A stretch of DNA of 64,000 nt. Origin: Chitinophaga sp. Ak27 (GTDB lineage: Bacteria; Bacteroidota; Bacteroidia; Chitinophagales; Chitinophagaceae). Within the stretch, counting starts at the first letter, position 1. Each line of letters starts with the position of its first letter. The DNA lies in assembly GCF_012726295.1 (NCBI RefSeq), contig NZ_JABAOB010000009.1:186001-250000 (forward strand), read 5' to 3'. The notes beneath the pieces were generated by a model. The model saw only the letters and a list, made by a program, of their open reading frames with translations. It ran no database searches and had not been told where the DNA came from. Shown here piece by piece: positions 51,784 through 60,065 of the stretch. Both the position numbers and the translations under genes were made by a program.

Positions 51784-52137
51784 CTACTTCCTCAGAATTT
51801 TCTCCAGTGCCTTTCCCTTAGCTAATTCATCTACCAGCTTATCTAAATAACGCACCTGTTGCATGAGTTTATCTTCGATATCTTCTACGCGATAACCACA
51901 AATGACACCGGTGATTTTTGAAGCATTCGGATTCAGCTGCGGCGCCTGGGCAAAGAAAGTTTCCAAATCACTTTTGTCGTCAATTTTTTGTTGTAATGTC
52001 TGCTGGTTATAGCCTGTCAGCCAATATATAATTTCATCTACTTCTGCTTTGGTACGACCTTTTCTTTTAGCTTTTTGTATGTATAACGGGTATACACTGG
52101 CAAAGATCATTTTGTAAACTCGTTCGTTATTATTCAT
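51784..52137 (-). CDS. DUF2200 family protein
   Basis: 117 residues. It has the family features RVYKMIFASVYPLYIQKAKR, IIYWLTGYN, QAPQLNPNASKITGVICG and MQQVRYLDKLVDELAKGKA. Small soluble protein of unknown function, widespread in bacteria. Full family length, single gene, convergent with the Crp/Fnr gene. A possible -7 element (TATTTTTG on the minus strand, 52203-52210) lies about 70 bases upstream without a good -33. Confidence 0.88.
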   Translation of the reverse strand: MNNNERVYKMIFASVYPLYIQKAKRKGRTKAEVDEIIYWLTGYNQQTLQQKIDDKSDLETFFAQAPQLNPNASKITGVICGYRVEDIEDKLMQQVRYLDKLVDELAKGKALEKILRK

Positions 52138-52281
52138 GATAATTTTTTACAGATAATAGGTTAAAATAAATGGCATGAAAGCCCGGCACCGCGGCTTTGG
52201 TGCAAAAATAGGCAATTTTGTTTCGAAGAAGAAGGGTGCAGTTATCACAGGAATTTGATATCTTAAATTAAAAGAACTAAA

Positions 52282-52719
52282 ATGCTTCCAGATTTAAGAT
52301 CCTTAACTGTACTTGTTATTGTTTTGTCTAGCTCTGCGGCTGGTCTGGCGCAGGGAAAAAACAAATACGCCACGTTGTTTTATAACGGGAAGGACTATAG
52401 CCAATTAATTATTGACCGCATTCCTGATTATGGTATTGCCGGTAGAGATGGATGTGTCATTCAGAGAGAGATAAAACTAACCTTGAAGAATATAGATGGG
52501 GAAAAAGCGGCCGGTATGGTACAGGATGTAGAAACCAAAGAGCTGCTTCGGGGGGCCCGGATTAAGCTGAAGAGAAAGGACGGGAGTGATGAAGTCATTG
52601 ATGCCGACGCCCAGGGCCGGTTTGAGGTGGGTACTTCTTCTCCGCTAAAGGAACTCCAGGTATATTATGTCGGTTATCGTACCTTAAAAGTCAAAGGTTC
52701 TAGGGGGCAATTGTTTTAG
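52282..52719 (+). CDS. Small exported protein with carboxypeptidase-regulatory-like domain
   Basis: 145 residues. An N-terminal hydrophobic segment (LRSLTVLVIVLSSSAAGLAQ) looks like a signal peptide. The C-terminal half (AAGMVQDVETKELLRGARIKLKR, then DADAQGRFEVGTSSPLKELQVYYVGYRTLKV) follows the pattern of the beta-sandwich that usually opens TonB-dependent receptors (G-x-V-x-D ... GxF ... VYYVGY). Here it stands alone. Function unknown. Confidence 0.75.
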   Translation: MLPDLRSLTVLVIVLSSSAAGLAQGKNKYATLFYNGKDYSQLIIDRIPDYGIAGRDGCVIQREIKLTLKNIDGEKAAGMVQDVETKELLRGARIKLKRKDGSDEVIDADAQGRFEVGTSSPLKELQVYYVGYRTLKVKGSRGQLF

Positions 52720-52877
52720 CAGCTATATTTATCGGGAGAAAATCAACAAAGATTGCCCGTTGATGAACCATTTTCTGTGAAATTCTTTTTTTTGTGTATG
52801 TTACACCCATATCGTACTATCAACACCCACTAAAATACCGGATACCCTTTTAAAAATAACCCAATAAAAATTTTGCC

Positions 52878-53303
52878 ATGAATGAGAAAATGCAACCCAC
52901 TGCGCCACAACAGGCATTCAACGACGCCCAGTGTGCTGTAACGAATACCCCTATAGGTGATATTCCATATGCGACAACGCCAACTTCAGAAAATTTGAGC
53001 GACGCCGAAAATGCGATTGCGAACCTGACATTCCCTCTTATCTGGGAACTTCCGCCTTACAGGACTTCATTAGGCACCATATTTTTGGAAGTATTTGCGG
53101 TTACTAACGACGGTGGCCGTAACTGGAAAATAATAAATGGATTGACAGGTAATAGCAGTATCGCAGATATTGAGATGTCGGGAAACCTGGCAACAGCATC
53201 CACTAGTGAGCGGCGGCAACATGTGTTGCAAATGGTGCAGTCTGCATTAACCGAGAGTCTGCAAACAGGGAAACAGGTGGCTGTTAATGGGCCATGCAAA
53301 TAG
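52878..53303 (+). CDS. Hypothetical protein
   Basis: 141 residues, no signal peptide or membrane segment, no family recognised. The N-terminal 35 residues are polar and probably disordered. The middle has LTFPLIWELPPYRTSLGTIFLEV and DGGRNWKIINGLTG, and the C-terminal part is a likely helix (SERRQHVLQMVQSALTESLQTG). The coding call rests on length, ATG start, usual codon use and a terminator-like hairpin just after the stop. A 158-base gap before it has no clear promoter. Confidence 0.6.
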   Translation: MNEKMQPTAPQQAFNDAQCAVTNTPIGDIPYATTPTSENLSDAENAIANLTFPLIWELPPYRTSLGTIFLEVFAVTNDGGRNWKIINGLTGNSSIADIEMSGNLATASTSERRQHVLQMVQSALTESLQTGKQVAVNGPCK

Positions 53304-53326
53304 TCATCGTGATGTATACAGATTGC

Positions 53327-53351
53327 AAGGGGGACATTTAATGTCCCCCTT
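53327..53351. terminator. Bidirectional terminator-like hairpin
   Basis: Perfect 11-bp stem AAGGGGGACAT / ATGTCCCCCTT with a 3-base loop, placed between two convergent genes (ends at 53303 and 53362). No strong T-run follows on either strand. Confidence 0.7.
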
Positions 53352-53361
53352 ACTTATATCA

Positions 53362-54561
53362 TTAGTTATTCAACTGTAATGACGCAGGCCCAAATTCTTC
53401 GAAGTGAATCGACCCGCTATCCACCCCGTTTTCTACCAGGAAACCGTAGTGCTTGGCGATAAATGGCGCAGGGCCGCAGATATAGTAATCTGCATCGGTT
53501 TGTAATACTTCTTCTTTAATTTCAGCAAGATCTACCCAGCCGGTATGTTGTGCAGGTGCTCCCGGCTGATCATAGAATATATGACTACTCAGCTGGGAGT
53601 AAGTACCAGCTAATTCGTTCAGCTGGTCTTTGAATGCGTGTACCGCTTCATTGCGGCAACCATGTATCCAGGTGACCGGTGTGCCGGCCTGGGTATCGGC
53701 AAGTGCTTCCAGCATGGCCATCAGTGGAGTTTGACCTACGCCGCCACTGATGAATACCTTGGGCCGGGAAGTGTTTTCATTCAACGTAAAAGTACCCGCA
53801 GGCGCTGATAATTCTACAATATCTCCCTCCTGGACGCGATCGTGCAGGCGGTTAGAGATCAGCCCATCCGGGTGGACAGCGCCAGCTTCCCTTTTCACGG
53901 AAATGCGATAGTATTTGCCATTAGGCGCGCAGGAAATGCTGTATTGACGGGGCTGCAGGAGGTTCAACTCCGGCAGGAACAACCGGAGGCTGATATATTG
54001 CCCTGGCAGGAAATCGGCCACCGCGCCGCCATCGGCGGGGTGTAGATAGAAGGAGGTGATTTCGGACGATTCTTTTACTTTCTGTTGTACGATGAAAGGT
54101 TTCCAGCCGGTCCACCCCCCATTTTTACGTACCTGTTTCGCATAAAGACCTTGTTCATGACCTGTCATGATAGCGGCCAGTTGCTGGTAGGCTGCTGCCC
54201 AGGCATCCATCAGCTCCGGCGTAGCCGCCTCTCCCAGTACTTCCGAGATAGAAGCCAGCAGGTGATTGCCAACAATAGCGTAATGTTCCGGGCGGATATC
54301 CAGGCTGGTATGTTTATGCCCGATGCTATCTACCACCGGCATCAGTACAGCGGGATTTTCAATGTGCTCGGCATAGGCCAGTACAGCCATTGCCAGGGCA
54401 GTCTGTTGTTTCCCGTTTTGCTGGTTGCCCATGTTGAACACATGCTTCAACTCCGGGTTGTACGTAAACATGCGGTTATAAAAATGAGTGGTCAATAATA
54501 CGCCATGCTCCCTGAGCACTGGCACTGTAGCGGTAACGAGCTGTTTCTGTTCAGTTGTCAT
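53362..54561 (-). CDS. hmp: Flavohaemoprotein (nitric oxide dioxygenase)
   Basis: 399 residues, the usual Hmp length. It turns nitric oxide and oxygen into nitrate using NAD(P)H. The globin domain (1-140) has Tyr28 at the distal position and the proximal His84 in GHKHTSLDIRPEHYAIVGNHL. The FAD domain (about 150-255) has QPRQYSIS. The NAD domain (about 265-395) has FISGGVGQTPLMAML and DADYYICGP. It is the first gene downstream of an Rrf2-family regulator on the same strand. An inverted repeat also found before the regulator lies 21-44 bases upstream of the start codon, so NsrR-like repression is likely. I saw no clear -33/-7 pair. Confidence 0.95.
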   Translation of the reverse strand: MTTEQKQLVTATVPVLREHGVLLTTHFYNRMFTYNPELKHVFNMGNQQNGKQQTALAMAVLAYAEHIENPAVLMPVVDSIGHKHTSLDIRPEHYAIVGNHLLASISEVLGEAATPELMDAWAAAYQQLAAIMTGHEQGLYAKQVRKNGGWTGWKPFIVQQKVKESSEITSFYLHPADGGAVADFLPGQYISLRLFLPELNLLQPRQYSISCAPNGKYYRISVKREAGAVHPDGLISNRLHDRVQEGDIVELSAPAGTFTLNENTSRPKVFISGGVGQTPLMAMLEALADTQAGTPVTWIHGCRNEAVHAFKDQLNELAGTYSQLSSHIFYDQPGAPAQHTGWVDLAEIKEEVLQTDADYYICGPAPFIAKHYGFLVENGVDSGSIHFEEFGPASLQLNN

Positions 54562-54581
54562 CTTATATCTCTCTTTAATTA

Positions 54582-54605
54582 ATAAAAGACTTTTTTATCC
54601 TTTAT
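54582..54605. promoter_or_regulatory. Predicted Rrf2/NsrR-like operator upstream of hmp
   Basis: ATAAAAGA-N8-TCCTTTAT, the same 8-8-8 inverted repeat as at 55105-55128 with one mismatch in the right arm. It lies directly upstream of the hmp start codon. Confidence 0.65.
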
Positions 54606-54619
54606 TATTATAAAAAAAA

Positions 54620-55057
54620 CTATTTGTTCAGCGTAAACTTTCCCTTGATCAGGCCCAGGTTGAACTTCCCGATAGTGGTCGTGTGCAACATATGCGTGAG
54701 CTGGTTTCTCACTTTCTTAAACTCTTCATGCAGCGGGCAGGGATTGCTCTCGGAACAATAGGTGAGCCCCAGTCCGCATCCGGTAAATATATCATCGCCG
54801 TCAACTGCCGTCACTACATCCGCCAGCGGCCGGTTTAAGGAAGCGGCATCAAAGTAAAAGCCGCCGTTAGGACCTTTGGTAGACAGGATCACCCCATCCC
54901 GGCTGAGCTGCTGAAGAATTTTAGCCAGGAAAGGCTCAGGGGAGTTAATGTGTCCGGCAATTTCTTTAATACCCACCTTGTAGCCTTCATGGGACCGCTG
55001 CGCTACGTAGAAAACCGCGCGCATGGCATATTCGCATGTTTTTGAAAAGATGGCCAT
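54620..55057 (-). CDS. Rrf2-family, NsrR-like iron-sulfur regulator
   Basis: 145 residues from the ATG at 55057; the frame is open further upstream, but MAIFSKTCEYAMRAVFYVA is the normal Rrf2 start. The winged helix has IKEIAGHINSPEPFLAKILQQL and STKGPNGGFYF. Three Cys near the C-terminus (Cys94, Cys101, Cys107 in TGCGLGLTYCSESNPCPLH) match the cluster ligands of NsrR and IscR. The neighbouring hmp gene and a shared operator point to nitric oxide sensing rather than cluster homeostasis; no isc or suf genes are nearby. Predicted to repress hmp and itself. Confidence 0.9.
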   Translation of the reverse strand: MAIFSKTCEYAMRAVFYVAQRSHEGYKVGIKEIAGHINSPEPFLAKILQQLSRDGVILSTKGPNGGFYFDAASLNRPLADVVTAVDGDDIFTGCGLGLTYCSESNPCPLHEEFKKVRNQLTHMLHTTTIGKFNLGLIKGKFTLNK

Positions 55058-55085
55058 ATAACTGCCTGAAGATTTAATGACGGCA

Positions 55086-55115
55086 CAAAGATAAGCCGGG
55101 AATGATAAAAGACAA
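55086..55115 (-). promoter_or_regulatory. Promoter of the Rrf2-family gene
   Basis: On the minus strand: TTG (55115-55113), 19 bases, TATCTTTG (55093-55086), an exact match to the Bacteroidota consensus. The -33 TTG lies in the spacer of the inverted repeat at 55105-55128, so a bound repressor would cover it. Confidence 0.7.
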
Positions 55116-55128
55116 AAATATCTTTTAT
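55105..55128. promoter_or_regulatory. Predicted autoregulatory operator of the Rrf2-family gene
   Basis: Perfect inverted repeat ATAAAAGA-N8-TCTTTTAT with the spacer CAAAAATA, 48-71 bases upstream of the start codon. It matches the site upstream of hmp. Confidence 0.7.
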
Positions 55129-55162
55129 TGAAGTTGGGATAAATTCCGAATGGCAATAAGAA

Positions 55163-55190
55163 GGGCGTTCCGGATTAACGGAACGCCCTA
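55163..55190 (-). terminator. Terminator of the SusC/SusD transcript
   Basis: Perfect 11-bp stem AGGGCGTTCCG / CGGAACGCCCT with a 6-base loop, 35 bases past the SusD stop on the minus strand, followed there by CTTCTTATT. Confidence 0.75.
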
Positions 55191-55224
55191 TACCAGGTGC
55201 TTTCGCAGCGCTATGGTTTATTCT

Positions 55225-56763
55225 TTATTTCCAATATTGATTTTGCACCATGGCAGGATTGGCATTTAATTCCGCCTGTGGAATAGGGAAGTAGTCGTTT
55301 TTTGCAGGCACAAAAAACTGGCGCCCTACTTTGTCGCTGTTGGTGAACTCCTGCTGGAGCAGTCCCCATCTTTTAAGATCGTAGAACCGCTGGCCTTCAC
55401 GGGCAAATTCAAGCATCCGCTGGTGCCGTATTTCAGCCATCATCGCATCTTTGGAAAGGCCGTTGGCCAATGGACCAAGCTTAGCTCTGGTACGTACGGC
55501 CTGTAACCAGGGATAAGCTTCGGTGGTTTTACCTTGCATCACCAGGGCTTCCGCCAGCAACAGTTCAATATCCGCATACCTTAATGCCCGCTCATTATTG
55601 CTGGAAGCATAGTCGGCGGCGCCGCTGCTGCCAGATAGTTCATTAGCCTGCAGGTAATTCTGGTACTTTTTGAACATCGACTTATACCCAAACTGCAAGG
55701 TGAATGCACTGAACGGCTTCCGGTAGAAAACCGCACCGGGATAATCCCAGATCAGCGTGGCATACATGCGGGGATCCAGTTCGAGGGCGACAGTTTTTTC
55801 TTTCTGGAATTCATTGAAAAGTTTATCCGTAGGACTTACCTCAAACCAGCCGGCAACTTCCGATGGCGCAAATTCCTGCGCGGTAGTTACACCCAGGGCC
55901 TCGTTGGCATTTTCACCGGCCCATGGGTTAGTACCGCCCACATCGGCCAATTGTATTTCGAATACAGACTCGCTATTATTCTTCTTGGCCGCTGTGAAGT
56001 TATCGCTGTAGTCGGTAGTGAGACTATAGTTGAACGGGGCGGTGGTTAGCTGTTTGAGTGTTGATGCTGCGTTGGCCCAGCTCTTCATATACACATATGC
56101 TTTACCCAGGAAACCCAGCGCAGACCCTTTGGTGGCCCTGCCTGTTTCCGATGGGTCGCGTGTAGGCGGAAGGTCGGCAGCCGCTTCAGTGAAGTCTTTT
56201 ACAACTTGCGCCCAAACGTCAGCTTCCGGAGATTTGGCAACGAAATAGTCTTCTTTCTTGGCAGGAACACTGGTACGTATCGGTACATCTCCAAAGTTGG
56301 TAACCAGGATAAAATAATTCAGCCCACGGATAAATTTAGCCTCAGCGATATAAGCTTTCTTTTTTTGATCAGTGAGCCCCGCTTTATCAATGTTTTCCAT
56401 AATCTGGTTAGCACGGAAAATAGCCCGGTAGGAGATGTTAAACACATTGGTGGCTGCGGAGTTATCCGGTGTATTCGTAAACGTAGATAACTGGTACAGG
56501 TAACTTACATCGTTACGAATAAAGAAATCATCACCACGGCCATTGGATAATTCCACGCCACGTACGCCCCAATATCCGCCGTCTACGTTTTTGAATAACC
56601 CGTAGGTCGCTGCCATAGCGCTTTTAACATCATCTTCATTTTTCCAGAAAGTCTCCGTCGTAATCTGGTTCGGGTTAGTGAGTTGCAACGTATCGCGGGA
56701 ACAACTGGCAAACGCCAGGGTAGCTGCGACCGAAATCAATATCTTTTTCATACGTTTCATCAT
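55225..56763 (-). CDS. SusD/RagB-family outer-membrane lipoprotein
   Basis: 512 residues. The signal peptide ends in a lipobox (TLAFASC), so the mature protein is lipid-anchored. Family features include LTNPNQITTETFWKNEDDVKSA, RANQIMENIDKA, YIAEAKFIRGLNYFILVTNFGDVP and the C-terminal RHQRMLEFAREGQRFYDLKRWG. It forms the lid of the SusC pore and binds the substrate. It begins 9 bases after the SusC gene ends, so the two are co-transcribed. No glycoside hydrolase, peptidase or sigma/anti-sigma pair is nearby, so the substrate cannot be guessed. Confidence 0.96.
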   Translation of the reverse strand: MMKRMKKILISVAATLAFASCSRDTLQLTNPNQITTETFWKNEDDVKSAMAATYGLFKNVDGGYWGVRGVELSNGRGDDFFIRNDVSYLYQLSTFTNTPDNSAATNVFNISYRAIFRANQIMENIDKAGLTDQKKKAYIAEAKFIRGLNYFILVTNFGDVPIRTSVPAKKEDYFVAKSPEADVWAQVVKDFTEAAADLPPTRDPSETGRATKGSALGFLGKAYVYMKSWANAASTLKQLTTAPFNYSLTTDYSDNFTAAKKNNSESVFEIQLADVGGTNPWAGENANEALGVTTAQEFAPSEVAGWFEVSPTDKLFNEFQKEKTVALELDPRMYATLIWDYPGAVFYRKPFSAFTLQFGYKSMFKKYQNYLQANELSGSSGAADYASSNNERALRYADIELLLAEALVMQGKTTEAYPWLQAVRTRAKLGPLANGLSKDAMMAEIRHQRMLEFAREGQRFYDLKRWGLLQQEFTNSDKVGRQFFVPAKNDYFPIPQAELNANPAMVQNQYWK

Positions 56764-56772
56764 TTTTTAAAA

Positions 56773-59700
56773 TTACAGTGTCAGTTGTAAACCGATAGAA
56801 AGCACCCGCGCGAGGGGATAGGCCACATGGCCGAAATCAACGCCGCGGTCAAGGATGCTGCCCGTCCTTCCGATATCCGGGTTAGACCCGCTGTATTTTG
56901 TAATGGTAAAGAGGTTGTCGGCACTCAGGTAAGCTCTCAAACTGGTAATTCTCATCCGTTGTACCAGGCTTTCAGGAATGGTATACCCCAGCTGCAGTGT
57001 TTTCATCCTGAAATAGGAACCGTCTTCCAGGAAACGGGAGGATGTCTGGTCATTGAAATTCGGATCGTTGATCACCGCTCTTGGAATGGTGGTATGCGTG
57101 TTCTGTGGTGTCCAGGCATTGAGAGTAGCGCGGCTGTAGTTGAACTCCAGGTTCATCCCTTCCAGGTCCTGGCGCAACCCGTTATAGATCTTATTCCCGT
57201 GTGTTCCCTGCATGAAAATGTTGAGATCAAAATTATAAGCCTTCAGGTTAACGCCTACACCGTATTCAAAATTGGGGAAGGGGCTGCCGCAGTTAACACG
57301 GTCAGAATTGCTGATGATACCATCGCCATTGGCATCCAGGAATTTAATATCGCCTGGCGCCGCATTGGGCTGTATTAACTTACCATCTTTATCTTTATAG
57401 GCATCTATCTCGGCCTGTGATTGGAAAATACCCAATGACTTAATGAGATAGAAGGCGGCAATTTCGCCACCGGCCTGTGTGAGGGTGGTGGAGGCCCCAT
57501 GGTGGGTTGGTTGTCCACCGAAAATCTGCTGTGAGCCAGTGCCCAGTGCGATCACTTTATTTTTCACGGCAGAAAAAGTACCTGTTACACTATAGGTCAG
57601 CACTCCCACTGTATTGGTATGATTTAATCCCAGTTCAAACCCTTTATTCTGGATGGTACCGGCATTGATGACAGGATTGGTGGAAGAGCCGGTAGAACCC
57701 GGAATCGGCACATTCAACAATACGTCGGTCGTGTTTTTCCGGAAGTAGTCGGCGCTCACATTCAACTTACCATTCAGAAAACTGACGTCTGCTCCGATGT
57801 TCATCGTCTCTGTATTTTCCCACTTAATATTGGGAGAGGCAAAGGCGGTTTGAATAGCGCCAAACCATTTTTGTTGATCGGCCCCGGTAACGTAGTTGAT
57901 ATTGGAGGAAATCGCCGCACTGTATTGGTAGTCGCCGATTTCCTGGTTGCCAAGTATACCATAGCTACCCCGCAACTTCAAGGCAGATATAATCCGGGGA
58001 GGTACAGACCAGAACTTTTCATTGGAGATATTCCAACCAGCTGCAATGGAAGGGAAGTTACCATATCTGTTGCCCGCTCCAAACCGGGAGGAACCATCAC
58101 GGCGGAAACTGGCAGTGAGCAGGTAGCGGTTATCATAAGAATAGATAACGCGACCCAGCACCGACAACAGGGTGCTCACGGTGCTGTTACCGGCTACGTT
58201 GGCCGTACCGGAAGCGGCGTCCAGTTCTTTTAAGCCATCAGGAAGATTTGTTTTGCTGGCCAGCCAGTAGTTGTACTGTGTTTTCTGGTAAGAATAACCT
58301 GCCAGTGCCTGTATGCTGTGCTTGCCGAAATCTTTGGTGAAATTGAGCGTGTTCTCAGCTAATACGAGGAGATTGCGGTCTTTCGACTGGCTTAGATCAT
58401 TTGTTGGATGCGAGAAAAGAGATCCTACATTGTATCGCCTTGCATAGTCGTCTGTGTTACCGAAGGAACTGGTATAACCGAGATTGAATTTATATTTCAG
58501 AGAAGGGAGAATAGATACTTCTGCAAACGCATTGGCAAGGATAGATGTCACTTCATAGCTGATATCTTCCAGGTGCAACTGTGCAACGGGATTGGCTACA
58601 TTCACCACCGGGCCGGTAGCGCCGGAATATCCGCCAACAGCTGTACTATCGTAAATCTGGAATACCGGGATCATTTTAGCGGCGGAGCCTACTGCGTTTC
58701 CTCCTTGTCCGCCCCAGCCCCCCGGCATACGTATCCATTTCTCGCGGGAAAGCAACACGGTTTCGCCCACTTTCAGAATGCCTTTGGTGGTTTCCGATTT
58801 TACCCGGGCGCCGTATCGGCTGTATCCTGTTACATCTACAATGCCATCCTGTTTGTTATAGTTGCCCGATACGCTGAAGCGCGACGTTTCACTGCCGCCG
58901 CTCATGGTGAGCTGGTACTGCTGAATCATCGCCGTCCTGTAGATGGCGTCCTGCCAGTTGGTGCCGGCGCCCAGTTGGGATGGATTAGCGGCGATCGCCA
59001 GCCGGGGCAGGTTGGCCGCATCGTGCGCTGCATTGCTGACAGTGGCCCATTCCGACGCATTTAACACGTCCCAGGGATGATCAATTTTTTGCCGGCCGAA
59101 GTTAGTGCTGAACTGGATGACCGCCTTGCCCGGCTTGCCGGTTTTGGTGGTCACCAATACTACGCCGTTGGCTGCACGCGATCCGTAGATAGCTGCCGCG
59201 GACGCATCTTTCAATACATCCATCGATTCGATATCGCCCGGGGCAATGTTATTGATACCAGCTACCGGTACGCCGTCTACCAGGTAGAGAGGCGTAGCGT
59301 TGCCTAATGTACCCACGCCCCGTATCAGGATGCGGGTACCGGCTCCAGGATCACCACCGGCCGATTCTACGGTTACTCCCGGCAGTTTACCCTGCAAGGC
59401 CCTGCCTACATTGCTGACGCCTTCCGTTTTAAGGTCGGCTGCTTTCAGGGAGGCGATAGATCCCGTGAGATCTTTTTTCTTAACGGTACCATAACCGATA
59501 ACCACTACCTCGTTGAGGCCGGCAGTGCTGCGCTTGAGCCGGATGTTCAGGGCGCTTTCGGCGCCCACAGTAACTTCCGTGGACTCAAATTCCATAGAAG
59601 ATACCAGCAGCTTATCGCCGTCTTTTACCATGAGTGAAAACTGTCCTTTGTCGTCCGTTACCGTGCCCCGCGTGGTGCCTTTGACCTGGATAGACGCCAT

Positions 59701-59850
59701 AACAACGGGTTGGTTAGTCGCTTCTTCGATTACCTTACCGGTTACTTTCTTCTGTGCATAGGCCGCAAAGCCGGATAAGATAAGAATAACAAGGAACGCA
59801 TGCCTGCACCAGGCAGGTGGTGAAATACTCACCCCAGTGTAATTTTTCAT
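56773..59850 (-). CDS. SusC/RagA-family TonB-linked outer-membrane transporter
   Basis: 1025 residues from the ATG at 59850 (an upstream in-frame ATG at 59910 adds 20 residues with no signal-peptide character). Signal peptide AFLVILILSGFAAYAQ, then a carboxypeptidase-regulatory-like domain (KKVTGKVIEEATNQPVVMASI), a plug with VVVIGYGTVKKKDLTGSIASL and VLKDASAAAIYGSRAANGVVLVTTK, then a 22-strand-type barrel to the C-terminus (VLSIGLQLTL). It works with the SusD protein to import a substrate using TonB energy. No canonical TTG/TAnnTTTG pair lies in the roughly 150 bases upstream. Confidence 0.96.
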   Translation of the reverse strand: MKNYTGVSISPPAWCRHAFLVILILSGFAAYAQKKVTGKVIEEATNQPVVMASIQVKGTTRGTVTDDKGQFSLMVKDGDKLLVSSMEFESTEVTVGAESALNIRLKRSTAGLNEVVVIGYGTVKKKDLTGSIASLKAADLKTEGVSNVGRALQGKLPGVTVESAGGDPGAGTRILIRGVGTLGNATPLYLVDGVPVAGINNIAPGDIESMDVLKDASAAAIYGSRAANGVVLVTTKTGKPGKAVIQFSTNFGRQKIDHPWDVLNASEWATVSNAAHDAANLPRLAIAANPSQLGAGTNWQDAIYRTAMIQQYQLTMSGGSETSRFSVSGNYNKQDGIVDVTGYSRYGARVKSETTKGILKVGETVLLSREKWIRMPGGWGGQGGNAVGSAAKMIPVFQIYDSTAVGGYSGATGPVVNVANPVAQLHLEDISYEVTSILANAFAEVSILPSLKYKFNLGYTSSFGNTDDYARRYNVGSLFSHPTNDLSQSKDRNLLVLAENTLNFTKDFGKHSIQALAGYSYQKTQYNYWLASKTNLPDGLKELDAASGTANVAGNSTVSTLLSVLGRVIYSYDNRYLLTASFRRDGSSRFGAGNRYGNFPSIAAGWNISNEKFWSVPPRIISALKLRGSYGILGNQEIGDYQYSAAISSNINYVTGADQQKWFGAIQTAFASPNIKWENTETMNIGADVSFLNGKLNVSADYFRKNTTDVLLNVPIPGSTGSSTNPVINAGTIQNKGFELGLNHTNTVGVLTYSVTGTFSAVKNKVIALGTGSQQIFGGQPTHHGASTTLTQAGGEIAAFYLIKSLGIFQSQAEIDAYKDKDGKLIQPNAAPGDIKFLDANGDGIISNSDRVNCGSPFPNFEYGVGVNLKAYNFDLNIFMQGTHGNKIYNGLRQDLEGMNLEFNYSRATLNAWTPQNTHTTIPRAVINDPNFNDQTSSRFLEDGSYFRMKTLQLGYTIPESLVQRMRITSLRAYLSADNLFTITKYSGSNPDIGRTGSILDRGVDFGHVAYPLARVLSIGLQLTL

Positions 59851-60009
59851 ACGGGAATTTTTAAAATGTCTGACTTTAGTTGATGACTTTATTAAGTGTC
59901 TAATATACATTTAAAAATTAATAATCAGATGGATAATTAAATTTTTTAGATGGACTATATTATGATTTTTGGAAAGGGAAGATCAGTGGTTTAATGGATC
60001 TATGAACGC

Positions 60010-60045
60010 AAGGAAGCCGCCTCAGTCAAGCTAGGCGGCTTCCTT
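60010..60045 (-). terminator. Strong terminator hairpin downstream of the lipoprotein gene
   Basis: Perfect 13-bp stem AAGGAAGCCGCCT / AGGCGGCTTCCTT with a 10-base loop, 21 bases past the lipoprotein stop. It separates that gene from the SusC transcript. No strong T-run follows on the minus strand. Confidence 0.75.
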
Positions 60046-60065
60046 GTGTTTATTTCAGCGCCGGT

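Noticed and set aside
52742..52764. ATCAAC...GTTGAT inverted repeat as another Fnr-type site
   Set aside because: The arms are in the wrong orientation and spacing (11 bases) for a TTGAT-N4-ATCAA box, and no matching promoter was found.
58408..59064. 218-residue plus-strand frame
   Set aside because: Antisense to the SusC barrel; low-complexity composition and no start signals.
55225..59850. Polysaccharide utilisation locus
   Set aside because: Only the SusC/SusD pair is present; no carbohydrate-active enzyme or dedicated regulator within the window.
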